From NCBI GenBank assembly GCA_002733665.1, contig NVWM01000030.1:1-64000 (forward strand): 64,000 nt of DNA, read 5' to 3'. Both the position numbers and the translations under genes were made by a program. This document shows, piece after piece, positions 1 to 9,091 of the stretch. Within the stretch, counting starts at the first letter, position 1, and every line of letters begins with the position of its first letter. The notes beneath the pieces were generated by a model. The model was given only the letters and a program-made list of their open reading frames with translations. It was not told where the DNA came from and made no database searches. This DNA comes from Lutibacter sp. GTDB taxonomy: Bacteria > Bacteroidota > Bacteroidia > Flavobacteriales > Flavobacteriaceae.

Positions 1-55
1 GTGAGTAATCTTTTTGAGTACGCTTAACATACCCTGAATTTTCTGATGTTTTCAT
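1..55 (-). CDS. IS3-family transposase OrfA, N-terminal fragment
   Basis: An ATG at 55 opens a frame that stays open to the window edge (18 codons, MKTSENSGYVKRTQKDYS). From memory this matches the start of IS3-family OrfA proteins common in Flavobacteriaceae, where a YVKRTQKDY segment precedes a helix-turn-helix domain. Only 18 residues are visible, so the family call rests on that motif plus the IS-like context. It is in the same orientation as the polysaccharide operon. Confidence 0.6.
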   Translation of the reverse strand, partial: MKTSENSGYVKRTQKDYS

Positions 56-56
56 T

Positions 57-74
57 ACACTAAAGTTTTAGTGT
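57..74. repeat. Short palindrome just upstream of the IS OrfA start
   Basis: ACACTAAA-gt-TTTAGTGT is a perfect 8-bp inverted repeat with a 2-bp centre, lying 1 bp from the OrfA start codon. In RNA it would form a small hairpin overlapping the translation start. This is consistent with the way many IS elements limit translation of read-through transcripts, but that role is inferred. Confidence 0.5.
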
Positions 75-78
75 ATCG

Positions 79-738
79 CTATTTCAGGACGGGACATTTC
101 ACTTTATAAAAAGAAATTAATTTTATCCTTATTCTTTTTTTTCTTACTATATATAAAAAACTAAAGATATTAACGATAAATAATCCAATCCCTTCTAATA
201 ATATTATTATTTCATAATCTTCAGATTGTTTTATAAAAATTATTACTAAAAAAACATATAGTAGTTTACTACCTACATTTATTATTGGAATATATTTCAT
301 TTTTTCTATCCCCATAAAAAACCATCGCAAAGAAAACAAGTCTCCTATTATCAAAAATAAAGCGAAGAAATACATTGTTTTTTCTACTCTCAAAAGAGGA
401 ATAGTAAATACTACTACAAATAATATTACTAACATCAATATTGTTAAATAAAGTTTGACAGACAAAACTTTATTTAACAATTTCTTTAACATCTTTGGTT
501 TGTGCCTATTTTTTGCTAATTCCCTAACTGCACTTAAGTCAAAACCGTAATTAATAATATTAACTAAAAACAATGTTAGAGAAAGAGCAAAAACATACCT
601 TCCATAATTCTCAATACCAACTTTAGATATTAAATATGGTATTAACAATATGGCTAATAATAAATCACTAATTTTAGAGGAAAATAACGAAGTTATATTC
701 TCTATAAATTGCCTTATATTTTTCTTTACTATTCTCAA
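79..738 (-). pseudogene. Wzx-like polysaccharide flippase, 3' end lost to IS insertion
   Basis: This encodes the N-terminal half (219 codons) of a MATE/Wzx-type polysaccharide translocase with about six hydrophobic segments (for example near residues 20-40, 45-65, 90-115 and 120-140). Full-length members have about 420-500 residues. The last five codons (CPVLK) and the stop come from the insertion sequence, so the native frame ends near residue 214. The start is a TTG at 738, 20 bp after the asnB-like stop; no nearer ATG exists. A complete flippase lies upstream in the same operon (11182-12675), so this copy may be redundant or a relic of an earlier locus. The rest of the gene may lie beyond the IS, outside the window. 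Confidence 0.8.
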
Positions 739-758
739 TTGATTTTTTAATACTATAA

Positions 759-2672
759 CTATTGCTCATCTAACCAAGATTGAAACATAAGTACATCCCA
801 AAGTTGGTATTGCCAATTTCTTTTTTTTGAGATATGTTCCTCCCATTTATTTCTTACTATTTTCACATTGAAATAACCTTGGTTAGTCAATCGCTTTTCA
901 TTTAATAATTCTTCAGCCCAATCTCTTAAGGGTCCTCTTAACCATTCTGCTAAAGGGACTGCAAATCCCATTTTTGGTCTTTCAATTAATTTTTTTGGAA
1001 CATATTTATATAGAACTTCTCTCAGTATCCATTTGTCTATTCCGCCCCTTATTTTTAGATTTAAAGGTAAGTTTAAAGCGTGCTGAACTACTCTATGATC
1101 TAAAAATGGAACTCTAGTCTCTAAAGAAACTGCCATAGCTGCACGATCAACTTTAACCAAATTATCATTAGGTAAATACGTTTTCAAATCTAACCTCATC
1201 ATCTCAGAATAAAACTGATTGGAGTTATTAGCATCTAAATCAAAGACTGTTTTTGGTGTTTTTGATTTCAACACCCAATTTTCAACATCATTATTATGTG
1301 ACATAAAGCCTTTATGATAAAAATCCTTTCTGCTTTTGGAGTCTAGTAATAAAGAGGCCTTCAAAAACTTATCTGCTTTATTAGTTCCTTCTTGTGAATT
1401 ATATGGAGGTAATAATAAGTTCCAAAATTGATATGGAAAGGCATTAATTCCTAAACCAATTACACTTCTCAATGATCTTGGTATTTTTGAAATTTTATTC
1501 CAACTATTATTTGCTAAATGATAACGACTATAGCCACAAAAAAGTTCGTCTCCAGCATCACCAGTCAAGCACACTGTAACCTTACTTTTTGCAATTTTGG
1601 ATACAAGATATGTAGGTATTTGTGAAGAGTCAGAAAATGGCTCGTTGTACATTTTAGGCAAGAGAGGTATTACATTTAAAACGTCTTTGTCGGAAACATA
1701 CATATCATGGTGATTGGTTCCTAAATGTTTTGCTACTGCTCTTGCATGTTCTGCCTCATTATACTTTTCTTGATTAAAACCTATAGAAAAAGTGTTGATT
1801 TTTGATGTTGATTGTTTTTGCATTAAAGCCGCAACAGTGGTTGAATCTACACCTCCAGATAAAAACGCACCAATAGGAACATCAGATAACATTTGTGATC
1901 CTACTGCGCTGGTTAAAACAGTTTCTAAATTAGAAATCGACTCTTTATCTGATAATCTATTTTGATTGTTCTCAGATGAAATTTCATCAATCGAAAAATA
2001 GTTATTTCTATTTATCGATTTTTCATCTGGTTTATAAGTCAAATAAGAACCTGCTTCTAATTTGTATATGTTTTCATATATTGAATATGGTTCTGGAACA
2101 GAACTGTATTTTAAAAACAATGCAAGAGAGTTTCTATCAATATCATTGCTAAATTCTGGAAATTGTTTTATTGCTTTTAATTCAGAACCGAAAACAAAAC
2201 TTTCGTTTACCCAACCATAATACAATGGTTTTTCTCCCATTCTATCTCTTGCTAATGTGATCGTTTTTTCCTTTTTATCCCAAAGTGCAAATGCAAACAT
2301 TCCTATACACTTCTTAATTGTTTGTTCAACTCCCCATTTTTCAATTGCTTTAAGTAAGGTTTCAGTATCCGAATGACCATTCCAATTAACACTGACATCT
2401 TTTTCTATTTCTAATCGTATTGATAAATGATTGTAAATCTCCCCATTAAAACTAATAACATATCTATTAGTATTAGAATGCATTGGTTGATGACCTGCTT
2501 CACTTAAATCTAATATTGATAATCTGGTATGTCCAAATCCGACTTTATTTTCAGGGTCAATCCAAAAACCATTGCTATCTGGACCTCTATGAATTAATTT
2601 CCTAATCATAGCGTTTATAGTATCCTTATAGTCTATATTTTTAATTGAAACGAATCCAGTTATACCGCACAT
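759..2672 (-). CDS. asnB: Asparagine synthase-like glutamine amidotransferase
   Basis: This 637-residue protein has class II glutamine amidotransferase architecture. Cys2 (MCGITGF) is the N-terminal nucleophile, and RGPDSNG and NGEIYNH mark the glutaminase domain (about 1-215). SGGVDS at 272-277 is the ATP-pyrophosphatase loop of the synthase domain (about 245-620). Family members make Asn from Asp. In polysaccharide loci, AsnB-like proteins such as Pseudomonas WbpS are thought to amidate uronic acids. Its location in this operon, together with tviB and tviC, makes the carbohydrate role plausible but unproven. It starts 2 bp after the stop of the upstream glycosyltransferase. Confidence 0.88.
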   Translation of the reverse strand: MCGITGFVSIKNIDYKDTINAMIRKLIHRGPDSNGFWIDPENKVGFGHTRLSILDLSEAGHQPMHSNTNRYVISFNGEIYNHLSIRLEIEKDVSVNWNGHSDTETLLKAIEKWGVEQTIKKCIGMFAFALWDKKEKTITLARDRMGEKPLYYGWVNESFVFGSELKAIKQFPEFSNDIDRNSLALFLKYSSVPEPYSIYENIYKLEAGSYLTYKPDEKSINRNNYFSIDEISSENNQNRLSDKESISNLETVLTSAVGSQMLSDVPIGAFLSGGVDSTTVAALMQKQSTSKINTFSIGFNQEKYNEAEHARAVAKHLGTNHHDMYVSDKDVLNVIPLLPKMYNEPFSDSSQIPTYLVSKIAKSKVTVCLTGDAGDELFCGYSRYHLANNSWNKISKIPRSLRSVIGLGINAFPYQFWNLLLPPYNSQEGTNKADKFLKASLLLDSKSRKDFYHKGFMSHNNDVENWVLKSKTPKTVFDLDANNSNQFYSEMMRLDLKTYLPNDNLVKVDRAAMAVSLETRVPFLDHRVVQHALNLPLNLKIRGGIDKWILREVLYKYVPKKLIERPKMGFAVPLAEWLRGPLRDWAEELLNEKRLTNQGYFNVKIVRNKWEEHISKKRNWQYQLWDVLMFQSWLDEQ

Positions 2673-2674
2673 AA

Positions 2675-3787
2675 TTATTTTTTATATTCATTTAGATATT
2701 CTTTAAAAATCTCTTCGCCTCGATGTCTTTGTAATAGTTTTGTTCTTTCTTGTTTAAAAGATTCATATTCTAATAATTCAATAAATTTAATTATTGATTT
2801 TACTTCATTGTCATCAATATTTTCATCAATTGAAAAGGACAAAGAATTTGTATTTAAATATATTTCTTTAACAGAATCTAAGTTTGAAGAATAAATCACT
2901 GGTAAACCCGAACTCGTAGCCTCTAATGCTACATTTCCAAAAGATTCATATAATGATGTAAATAAAAAAATATCACATTTTTTTAAAATTAGAGGGACAT
3001 CACTTACATTGCCATAAAAAACAACTTGTTCTTTAATATTTAAGTCTTCTGCTAATTTTTTTAGGATTGACACATTATCTCCATCTCCTAGGATATGCAA
3101 TTTAGATTTTGGGGAAAATTGAAGTATTTTATAAAATAATGTAATTACAAGTTCTATTCTTTTTGAACTTATCAATCTACCTACTGTACAAAAATTTATT
3201 CCTTTATCAATAGCGTAAAACTCTTTTTTATTCTCCTCAAAGTTAAAATCATTCGTATTTATTGGATTATGAATGACTTTTATTTTTGATGGTTTTACAT
3301 TAAAAGAGCTAATGAGTTCTTTTTTTACAACTTGTGATACTGCAATGATTTTAGTGACTCTAATGAACAATAAACTCAATATCCCTTTCATCAAATGTTG
3401 TTTAGAACCTTTATAAGACTTGCTAAATATTGATCTTTCAGAAATTATAACTTTCCTACCTGAAAACAAGGAAGATAACCCATTTACTAAATTTGCTCTA
3501 TGAAGAAAACTGATTACATTTTTATGTTTACCAAAGTAAAGTCTAACATAAACTGCTTGAATACATATAATAATAGGAAATAAAAATGTTTTTACATATT
3601 TTGAAAAAGGAAGACTTACTGTTTTAGCAGTTGAAGGAATTTTGTAACTAATTGAAGCTATATCTGTAAATAAAAAAATTACATCATACCCTTGCTCTTC
3701 AAGAAAAAAACTAAACTCAGAAGCTATTCTCTCTGCGCCTCCTTTTCCCAAAGAGTTTATAATTATCAAAAATTTATTGTTTTTCAC
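2675..3787 (-). CDS. Glycosyltransferase family 4 (GT-B fold)
   Basis: This 370-residue cytoplasmic glycosyltransferase begins with a nucleotide-sugar-transferase N-terminal lobe (glycine-rich SLGKGGAER near residue 12). Its C-terminal Glycos_transf_1 lobe contains FCTVGRL near 200 and the E-x7-E motif YESFGNVALE near 285. It adds one sugar of the repeat unit with retention of configuration; donor and acceptor cannot be read from sequence. It starts 14 bp after the upstream GT2 gene, within the same leftward operon. Confidence 0.88.
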   Translation of the reverse strand: MKNNKFLIIINSLGKGGAERIASEFSFFLEEQGYDVIFLFTDIASISYKIPSTAKTVSLPFSKYVKTFLFPIIICIQAVYVRLYFGKHKNVISFLHRANLVNGLSSLFSGRKVIISERSIFSKSYKGSKQHLMKGILSLLFIRVTKIIAVSQVVKKELISSFNVKPSKIKVIHNPINTNDFNFEENKKEFYAIDKGINFCTVGRLISSKRIELVITLFYKILQFSPKSKLHILGDGDNVSILKKLAEDLNIKEQVVFYGNVSDVPLILKKCDIFLFTSLYESFGNVALEATSSGLPVIYSSNLDSVKEIYLNTNSLSFSIDENIDDNEVKSIIKFIELLEYESFKQERTKLLQRHRGEEIFKEYLNEYKK

Positions 3788-3801
3788 TTTTTTGACTCCT
3801 T

Positions 3802-4680
3802 TTATTTGTTCTTATATTTAACATAAAAATACAACATAACTCCAAATGGAATTGCTAAAATAGTCAAAATAGGATGTTCGTTATTTTTTAAAATTTTAAA
3901 CTTTTTCAAATAGATACTATGTGATATATAATGTATTAAATTCGTGAATTTTACTTTTAAATATTTTGTGTGTTTTGCAGTTATCAATCTTGAATAACGA
4001 AACCCTTTTGGGCTTCTATGGTACTGTTTGAAAATGTTTCGAGTAGAACCATCTTCCATATATTCTACAATACACACAACTTCATTCATACATAATAGTT
4101 CAAAATCTTTATCAATTTGGATATATAATGTTCCTAATGGGACAAGACGTTCTTCTTCAAAAACTGGATATTTTGGATATTTTTTTACTGTAGCCGTTCT
4201 GTAAATTAATTTTTTATCTCCAGGAACTTTATGCTTATTATATAAATCTTCTAGGGTTGAACTTTTTAAATTTTTAGGGAATTTTTCTCCAAGTACTTTG
4301 CCATCTTCTGTTGCATCTAAAGCAACTATTCCTGCAAAATTATGGTTTTTATTTTGTTCCCAGAATTCTAATATTTTTTCAATTGCATCATCTGTCATAT
4401 AATCATCAGAATCAATACAAGTGTTTAGTTCTGTTTCTATTAGTTCATAGGCTTTATTGTATCCTGTATGCATCCCACCATTTTTCTTATATGCATATTT
4501 TATTTCTATTAAATTTTCTGTAATCCAATTCTCAACCAATGATTTGGTCGTATCAGTAGAGCCATCATCAATTATGAGCCAGCAAAAATCTTTAGAAGTT
4601 TGTCTTAATAAACTTTCATATAATTTATGTAAGCAATATGCTCGATTGTAGGTTGTTGTAAAAACGGTTATTTTTTTCAT
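3802..4680 (-). CDS. Glycosyltransferase family 2 (GT-A fold)
   Basis: This 292-residue protein has a GT-A domain over about residues 1-230. It shows TTYNRA at the start, IIDDGSTD near residue 37 and the metal-binding CIDSDDYM near 90 (DxD). A C-terminal hydrophobic stretch (about 270-288) may anchor it to the inner membrane. It is an inverting sugar transferase for the repeat unit; its specificity is unknown. Its start codon directly abuts the stop of the polymerase-like gene. Confidence 0.87.
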   Translation of the reverse strand: MKKITVFTTTYNRAYCLHKLYESLLRQTSKDFCWLIIDDGSTDTTKSLVENWITENLIEIKYAYKKNGGMHTGYNKAYELIETELNTCIDSDDYMTDDAIEKILEFWEQNKNHNFAGIVALDATEDGKVLGEKFPKNLKSSTLEDLYNKHKVPGDKKLIYRTATVKKYPKYPVFEEERLVPLGTLYIQIDKDFELLCMNEVVCIVEYMEDGSTRNIFKQYHRSPKGFRYSRLITAKHTKYLKVKFTNLIHYISHSIYLKKFKILKNNEHPILTILAIPFGVMLYFYVKYKNK

Positions 4681-5763
4681 TTATAATATTAAAAACATAA
4701 AGTAAGTAAATCCATAATATACTAATATTGTAAAAGCCAATACTCTTTGTTGTTTTTTAAAAAATTGTTGTTTAAAAAATGGATAAAAAATAACAGCTGC
4801 CATTAAAAACCATGATAAATAAGCAATTCGATTTGAAAATCCTGATCTAATTATTAAAACCCAAAAAGCATTTGTTGTAACATATATATTAAATAATTGG
4901 ATATATATTGGGTCTTTAAATTTCTTTTTAAAAATAAAATAATATCCTGTAAAAATAGCAGAAGTACTATAAATAAGAAAATCCCACCTAAAACCTGTTG
5001 TTATTATATCTTTAAACCGTTCACCAGTTAAATGAGTTAATCTTCCTCCTCCAAAACCAAATGAAACAAATAAATTTTCCCAAAATCCTCCTAAAGCTAA
5101 TGATAAAAAAATTGCAAAAAACCATCCCATTAAATAGTGTTTTGAATTACTATAAAAAAGAGTTAGAACATATGCTGAAATAGGAATTATTATGCTCGCA
5201 TGAAAGAAGTATGCAATTACTAAAATGAAATACTTGAAATACTTATTATTATTATAAGCCAAAGCATAAACAGCAAATGAAGTTGCTACTCCATTTCTAA
5301 TACCATTCGTTCCATATGCCCAAAATGAAAATGAGGCTACAAACATAAGGAAAGGAATGTACATGTTGTTTCCAAACCATTTTTTACAAGCACTATATAG
5401 AGGAACAATATATAGAACTGCACATAACAAAAAAAATGTTTTAGCAGACATGAAACCACTACAAATCTTCATGAAAAGACGCCATAAGTAATCTTTATTA
5501 TTTTCAATTTCTCCTCCGTTGGCAAACTCTATAAAGTATTTGTTATAGATCCCCATATCACCAAACATAAAACTGATAGGCCTTAAACCCATATATAAAG
5601 TAACTGCCACAAGTAAAACAAATGAAGCATACTCTTTTTTATTACTATAAATTGTATACCCTCTTATTTGTAATTTCAAAAAAACCAACAGTATAACAAA
5701 TAACATCGCTATGTAAAATAACGGTGTATAAAAAGGTAACGGTATGATAGAATTAAAAATCAT
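4681..5763 (-). CDS. EpsG-family membrane protein, probable Wzy-type polymerase
   Basis: This 360-residue protein is almost entirely hydrophobic, with about ten predicted membrane segments. It shows the EpsG-type pattern GLRPISFMFGDMGIYNKYF near residues 60-78 and RNGVATSFAVYAL near 155-167. EpsG/Wzy proteins polymerise undecaprenyl-linked repeat units at the periplasmic face. It is the only polymerase candidate visible in this operon. It overlaps the upstream GT4 gene by 4 bp (ATGA), indicating translational coupling. Function is inferred from fold class and context. Confidence 0.75.
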   Translation of the reverse strand: MIFNSIIPLPFYTPLFYIAMLFVILLVFLKLQIRGYTIYSNKKEYASFVLLVAVTLYMGLRPISFMFGDMGIYNKYFIEFANGGEIENNKDYLWRLFMKICSGFMSAKTFFLLCAVLYIVPLYSACKKWFGNNMYIPFLMFVASFSFWAYGTNGIRNGVATSFAVYALAYNNNKYFKYFILVIAYFFHASIIIPISAYVLTLFYSNSKHYLMGWFFAIFLSLALGGFWENLFVSFGFGGGRLTHLTGERFKDIITTGFRWDFLIYSTSAIFTGYYFIFKKKFKDPIYIQLFNIYVTTNAFWVLIIRSGFSNRIAYLSWFLMAAVIFYPFFKQQFFKKQQRVLAFTILVYYGFTYFMFLIL

Positions 5764-6878
5764 ACTATAGTCGTTTTAAAAAGTTGAATCCATTTTTTCA
5801 TTACTCTATCTTCACTATAACGCTTCACATTATTTATTGCTGTTATTCCCATTTGAGTTCTTAACTTTTCATTTCTAATAAACTTACTCAGTTCAATAGA
5901 AAAAGACTCAATATTATTATGTTCTACAAGAATACCATCTTGATTGTTGGTAATTATATTTTTTGGACCATGTGGACAATCATATGATACAATTGGAAGA
6001 CCACAAGATAAAGCTTCTAACAAAACCATTGGAAAACACTCTGTAAGTGATGATAAAGCATATATAGATGCTTGCCTCATTTTTATATCCAAGTTGTTTG
6101 TACTACCCTTTAAGCGAATATTTGTTAACGACAACTTACTAATCAATCCATTTAATTTTTTTGAGATTAACTCATCTCCTTCTCCATAAATCTGAACTTC
6201 CCAATCAGGAAAATCCTTCTCAATTATACTCCATGCTTTTATTAAATGATCAAATTGCTTTACTTGTGCCATTCGTCCTGCTGCAATAATTACATTCTCT
6301 CTTTTAATTGGTTTTTCAACATTTATACTACTAATCGCATTTGGAATGACAACCAAATTATTTGACTTGTAGTATTTTTTCTCATCTTCATTTAACAATA
6401 CGATGTTTGTGTATTTGCTTTCTATATAATCATTTATTCTAAATAATAGTTTTTTTAAAAAACTAACTTTTGGTAGTCTTTGATTATAATAATATCTAGA
6501 CGCATGAAATTCTTTAACTGTTTTTATATTCTTGCTAATAAAAGGAATGAAATAAAAATCAAATGCTAAATTACAAACTATTAAAACAGTTGGCTGTATT
6601 TTTTTTAGTGTTGATTTTAATTTTTTTATGTGTTGCGGTACTTTTTTAAAGTTAATTGGATTGAAATAACTCTTTTCCCTCACATAATTTATTTCTAAAT
6701 CATGGTGTATCACTTTATCTGAAATTGGATAACAAAATTGTTTCCCTTTTTGTTCTGTTGTGATTAAGTGTACTTCATATTCTGATAGGCTGGCGAAATA
6801 GTTTAACTTCTGAGCTAATACTTTTTCAATGCCTCCATGAAGGTAAATTTGGTCTGTATAGTAAACAACTTTTATCAT
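5760..6878 (-). CDS. Glycosyltransferase family 4
   Basis: This 372-residue GT-B enzyme has HGGIEKVLAQK near residue 14 in the N-terminal lobe, AAGRMAQVKQFD near 200, and the E-x7-E motif ECFPMVLLE near 282, followed by a YDCPHGP segment. That last segment is shared with the two other GT4 genes just upstream (6875-7978 and 9091-10239), suggesting they descend from local duplication. It overlaps both neighbours by 4 bp. Sugar specificity is not determinable. Confidence 0.88.
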   Translation of the reverse strand: MIKVVYYTDQIYLHGGIEKVLAQKLNYFASLSEYEVHLITTEQKGKQFCYPISDKVIHHDLEINYVREKSYFNPINFKKVPQHIKKLKSTLKKIQPTVLIVCNLAFDFYFIPFISKNIKTVKEFHASRYYYNQRLPKVSFLKKLLFRINDYIESKYTNIVLLNEDEKKYYKSNNLVVIPNAISSINVEKPIKRENVIIAAGRMAQVKQFDHLIKAWSIIEKDFPDWEVQIYGEGDELISKKLNGLISKLSLTNIRLKGSTNNLDIKMRQASIYALSSLTECFPMVLLEALSCGLPIVSYDCPHGPKNIITNNQDGILVEHNNIESFSIELSKFIRNEKLRTQMGITAINNVKRYSEDRVMKKWIQLFKTTIV

Positions 6879-7978
6879 CCCTTTACCAAATTTTTAAACA
6901 ATGAATTCCAAGGTTGCATAATAGATTCTGGCATATATCGCATTACATTTTCTCTAGCATTATTTCCCATCCTTTCACGTTTCTCCTTATCTTCAATCAA
7001 ACTAATTACTGCATTAGCAAAATTTTCTGTGTTTCCATTTTCAATCAAAAACCCATCTTCATCATTTTTAATTATATCCGCAGGTCCGTGAGGACAATCA
7101 AAAGAAACACAAGGCACTCCATAATTCATAGCTTCTATTAACACCATTCCAAATCCTTCTGATCTTGATGGCATCACAAAAATTGATGCTTTTTTATATT
7201 GTTCTTCTATGTTTTTTATTGGGTCATTTAAAAACACACATTCATCTAAACCAAATTCATTTATTTTTTCCTGAAGTTTTAATTCTTCACTTTGCTTTCC
7301 GTAAATTTTCAATTTCCAGAGAGGATATTTTTCATTTACTTTTCTCCAAATGTTTATTAACCTATCATATCCCTTATTATAACTTTGACTACCAACTGCT
7401 AATACTATATTCTCTTTTACTGCTAGATCATTAAATGGAGGGAAAGGAGAAGGGTTTGGAATAACTGTACAGTCAACATTTGGCCAATCTTCATTATTTC
7501 CTTCTGTTAGAACTACAAAAGTGTCGAATCTTTTTGCCCCAAAAATCATCAGCTTATGTTGAAAATAACTTCCTGTTTTTTTCAAAAATGAGACTTGTTC
7601 TTTTCCTTTAAAATTTAAATTAATTGACGCATGCCTTTCATATATAACTGGTATTCTATTATCAAAGAGTATAGGAAATAAAAGTCCCTTCAATCCATCA
7701 TCACAAACGGAGATTATATCTGGTTTTATTTCAGCAATTTTATTTTTAACACCTTTTCTATATTCAATAAAATATTTTAGCGGATTACCTGAAACTTCAA
7801 TATTATGATGTTTTATTTTAGAATTAAAATCATAAAAATTTTCTTTCTGGTTTTGATTTAAAGTTAATATATACACATCATATTTAAAAGTATTGATTAA
7901 ACAATCTGATTTTACAGCCAAAACTCTTTCTAAGCCTCCTGAACCAACTATTTTATTTGTAATGTAAAGAATTTTCAT
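6875..7978 (-). CDS. Glycosyltransferase family 4
   Basis: This 367-residue GT-B glycosyltransferase has a VGSGGLERVLA start motif near residue 11, LAVGSQSYNKGYDR near 192, and the E-x7-E motif EGFGMVLIE near 275 with a FDCPHGPADII segment. It belongs to the same subgroup as the flanking GT4 genes. It begins 3 bp after the pyruvyltransferase stop and overlaps the next GT4 by 4 bp. It probably adds one residue of the repeat unit. Confidence 0.88.
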   Translation of the reverse strand: MKILYITNKIVGSGGLERVLAVKSDCLINTFKYDVYILTLNQNQKENFYDFNSKIKHHNIEVSGNPLKYFIEYRKGVKNKIAEIKPDIISVCDDGLKGLLFPILFDNRIPVIYERHASINLNFKGKEQVSFLKKTGSYFQHKLMIFGAKRFDTFVVLTEGNNEDWPNVDCTVIPNPSPFPPFNDLAVKENIVLAVGSQSYNKGYDRLINIWRKVNEKYPLWKLKIYGKQSEELKLQEKINEFGLDECVFLNDPIKNIEEQYKKASIFVMPSRSEGFGMVLIEAMNYGVPCVSFDCPHGPADIIKNDEDGFLIENGNTENFANAVISLIEDKEKRERMGNNARENVMRYMPESIMQPWNSLFKNLVKG

Positions 7979-7981
7979 CTA

Positions 7982-9091
7982 TTATTCTTCTAAAGCTTGA
8001 TTCAAAAAATGCTTAGATTTTTCTACTAATTTGTTAAGTTGAATATTTGTTTGTGTATAATCAATCGTATAGTTAAAAGTAGTAACGCTTTCTTCACTTA
8101 ACAATAATAAATTTCGTAAACTTATCGATTGCAATAAATCTCTCATTCTTGTATTTATCTTTTCTACTCTATTAAATACAACAAATTGTTTTTCAAAAAT
8201 AAGTGAAAAAGCAACTGCATGAAATGAATTAGTAACAATAAATTTTGCGTTTTTAACAAGAGATAGATACGTTTCCGGCCCTTCTAAATTAAAGTTTCTG
8301 TCTGCATAATTAATATTACTATTTACTGTATATATTTTAGCATTATATTTCTCTTTCATTTTCATTGCCATTTTCTTTACCAATATATTAGAATCAAAAT
8401 CATATATAAAGATAAAATTTTCATCAATCATTGGCAATTCAAATTCGTTCCAAGCTTCTTTTTTTAATAAAAAAACAGGATCCATGACTTGTAGCACATT
8501 TTCAACACCTAAATCGTTAAGAATAGTAACACCTGATGTTTCACGAACTGAAATATGGTCTATTCTCTCAACACTTTTCTTTACAAATGATTTTAACTCC
8601 TCAGCAATTTGATCAATCGCAAAACTTGCTGCGTAGGATATTTTTAACTTGTTATCTGGAGCAAAATTTAAATAAAATGCAGGATCTTTTCCATTCTGAA
8701 AAAAAGAATTCCATATTTGATCACTTCCGCAAATATAGGCGTCAGCCTCAGGAATATCATTTTTTAAGTCATCATTTGTTCTATAAAGTTTTTGTGTTCT
8801 TTTTATATATTTTTCAGAAAACTTATCAAAACTTCTCTTTCGTTTTAAAATCTTTATTCTTGCAGGTAATTTAATAGTCAAATAAATAAATCTTAAAATT
8901 ATATTTTTATTCCACTTCGGACTACTAATTCTCCATAAATTAAAATGTTGACTTAAATAATCTGGTTTATAGTGAATTGTCATTGCTTGATGTCCTAACT
9001 CTTCTAAATATATTAACAGCGCATATTCTTGTAAACTCGCTCCGTAGTTATATACTTCATGACATGTTATTGTTTTAATTTTCAATGGCAT
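7982..9091 (-). CDS. Polysaccharide pyruvyl transferase family protein
   Basis: This 369-residue protein of the polysaccharide pyruvyl transferase (CsaB/WcaK-like) family shows the typical N-terminal NYGASLQEYAL (about 15-25), ICGSDQIWN near 126, and a C-terminal TNSFHAVAFSLIF segment near 290, which includes the family's SxHA signature. Family members place a pyruvate ketal on a sugar from phosphoenolpyruvate, adding a negative charge. Some relatives have other roles, so substrate and reaction are inferred. It shares one base with the stop/start of the upstream GT4 gene. Confidence 0.82.
   Translation of the reverse strand: MPLKIKTITCHEVYNYGASLQEYALLIYLEELGHQAMTIHYKPDYLSQHFNLWRISSPKWNKNIILRFIYLTIKLPARIKILKRKRSFDKFSEKYIKRTQKLYRTNDDLKNDIPEADAYICGSDQIWNSFFQNGKDPAFYLNFAPDNKLKISYAASFAIDQIAEELKSFVKKSVERIDHISVRETSGVTILNDLGVENVLQVMDPVFLLKKEAWNEFELPMIDENFIFIYDFDSNILVKKMAMKMKEKYNAKIYTVNSNINYADRNFNLEGPETYLSLVKNAKFIVTNSFHAVAFSLIFEKQFVVFNRVEKINTRMRDLLQSISLRNLLLLSEESVTTFNYTIDYTQTNIQLNKLVEKSKHFLNQALEE

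Larger units (their letters stand above)
1..96 (-). mobile_element. Left end of an IS3-like insertion sequence, truncated by the window edge
   Basis: Read on the minus strand, flippase coding sequence stops resembling its family at about position 96. It is replaced by TGTCCCGTCCTGAAATAG, which I take to be the terminal inverted repeat. After this come a short hairpin and a reading frame resembling the N-terminus of flavobacterial IS3-family OrfA transposases. The element continues beyond position 1, so the other end, the target duplication and the family are unverified. The exact junction could be a few bases further right (up to about 101). Confidence 0.65.

Noticed and set aside
79-738. Treating the 219-codon flippase frame as an intact short gene
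   Set aside because: It is half the family length, ends inside IS sequence and its last five codons are unrelated to the family.
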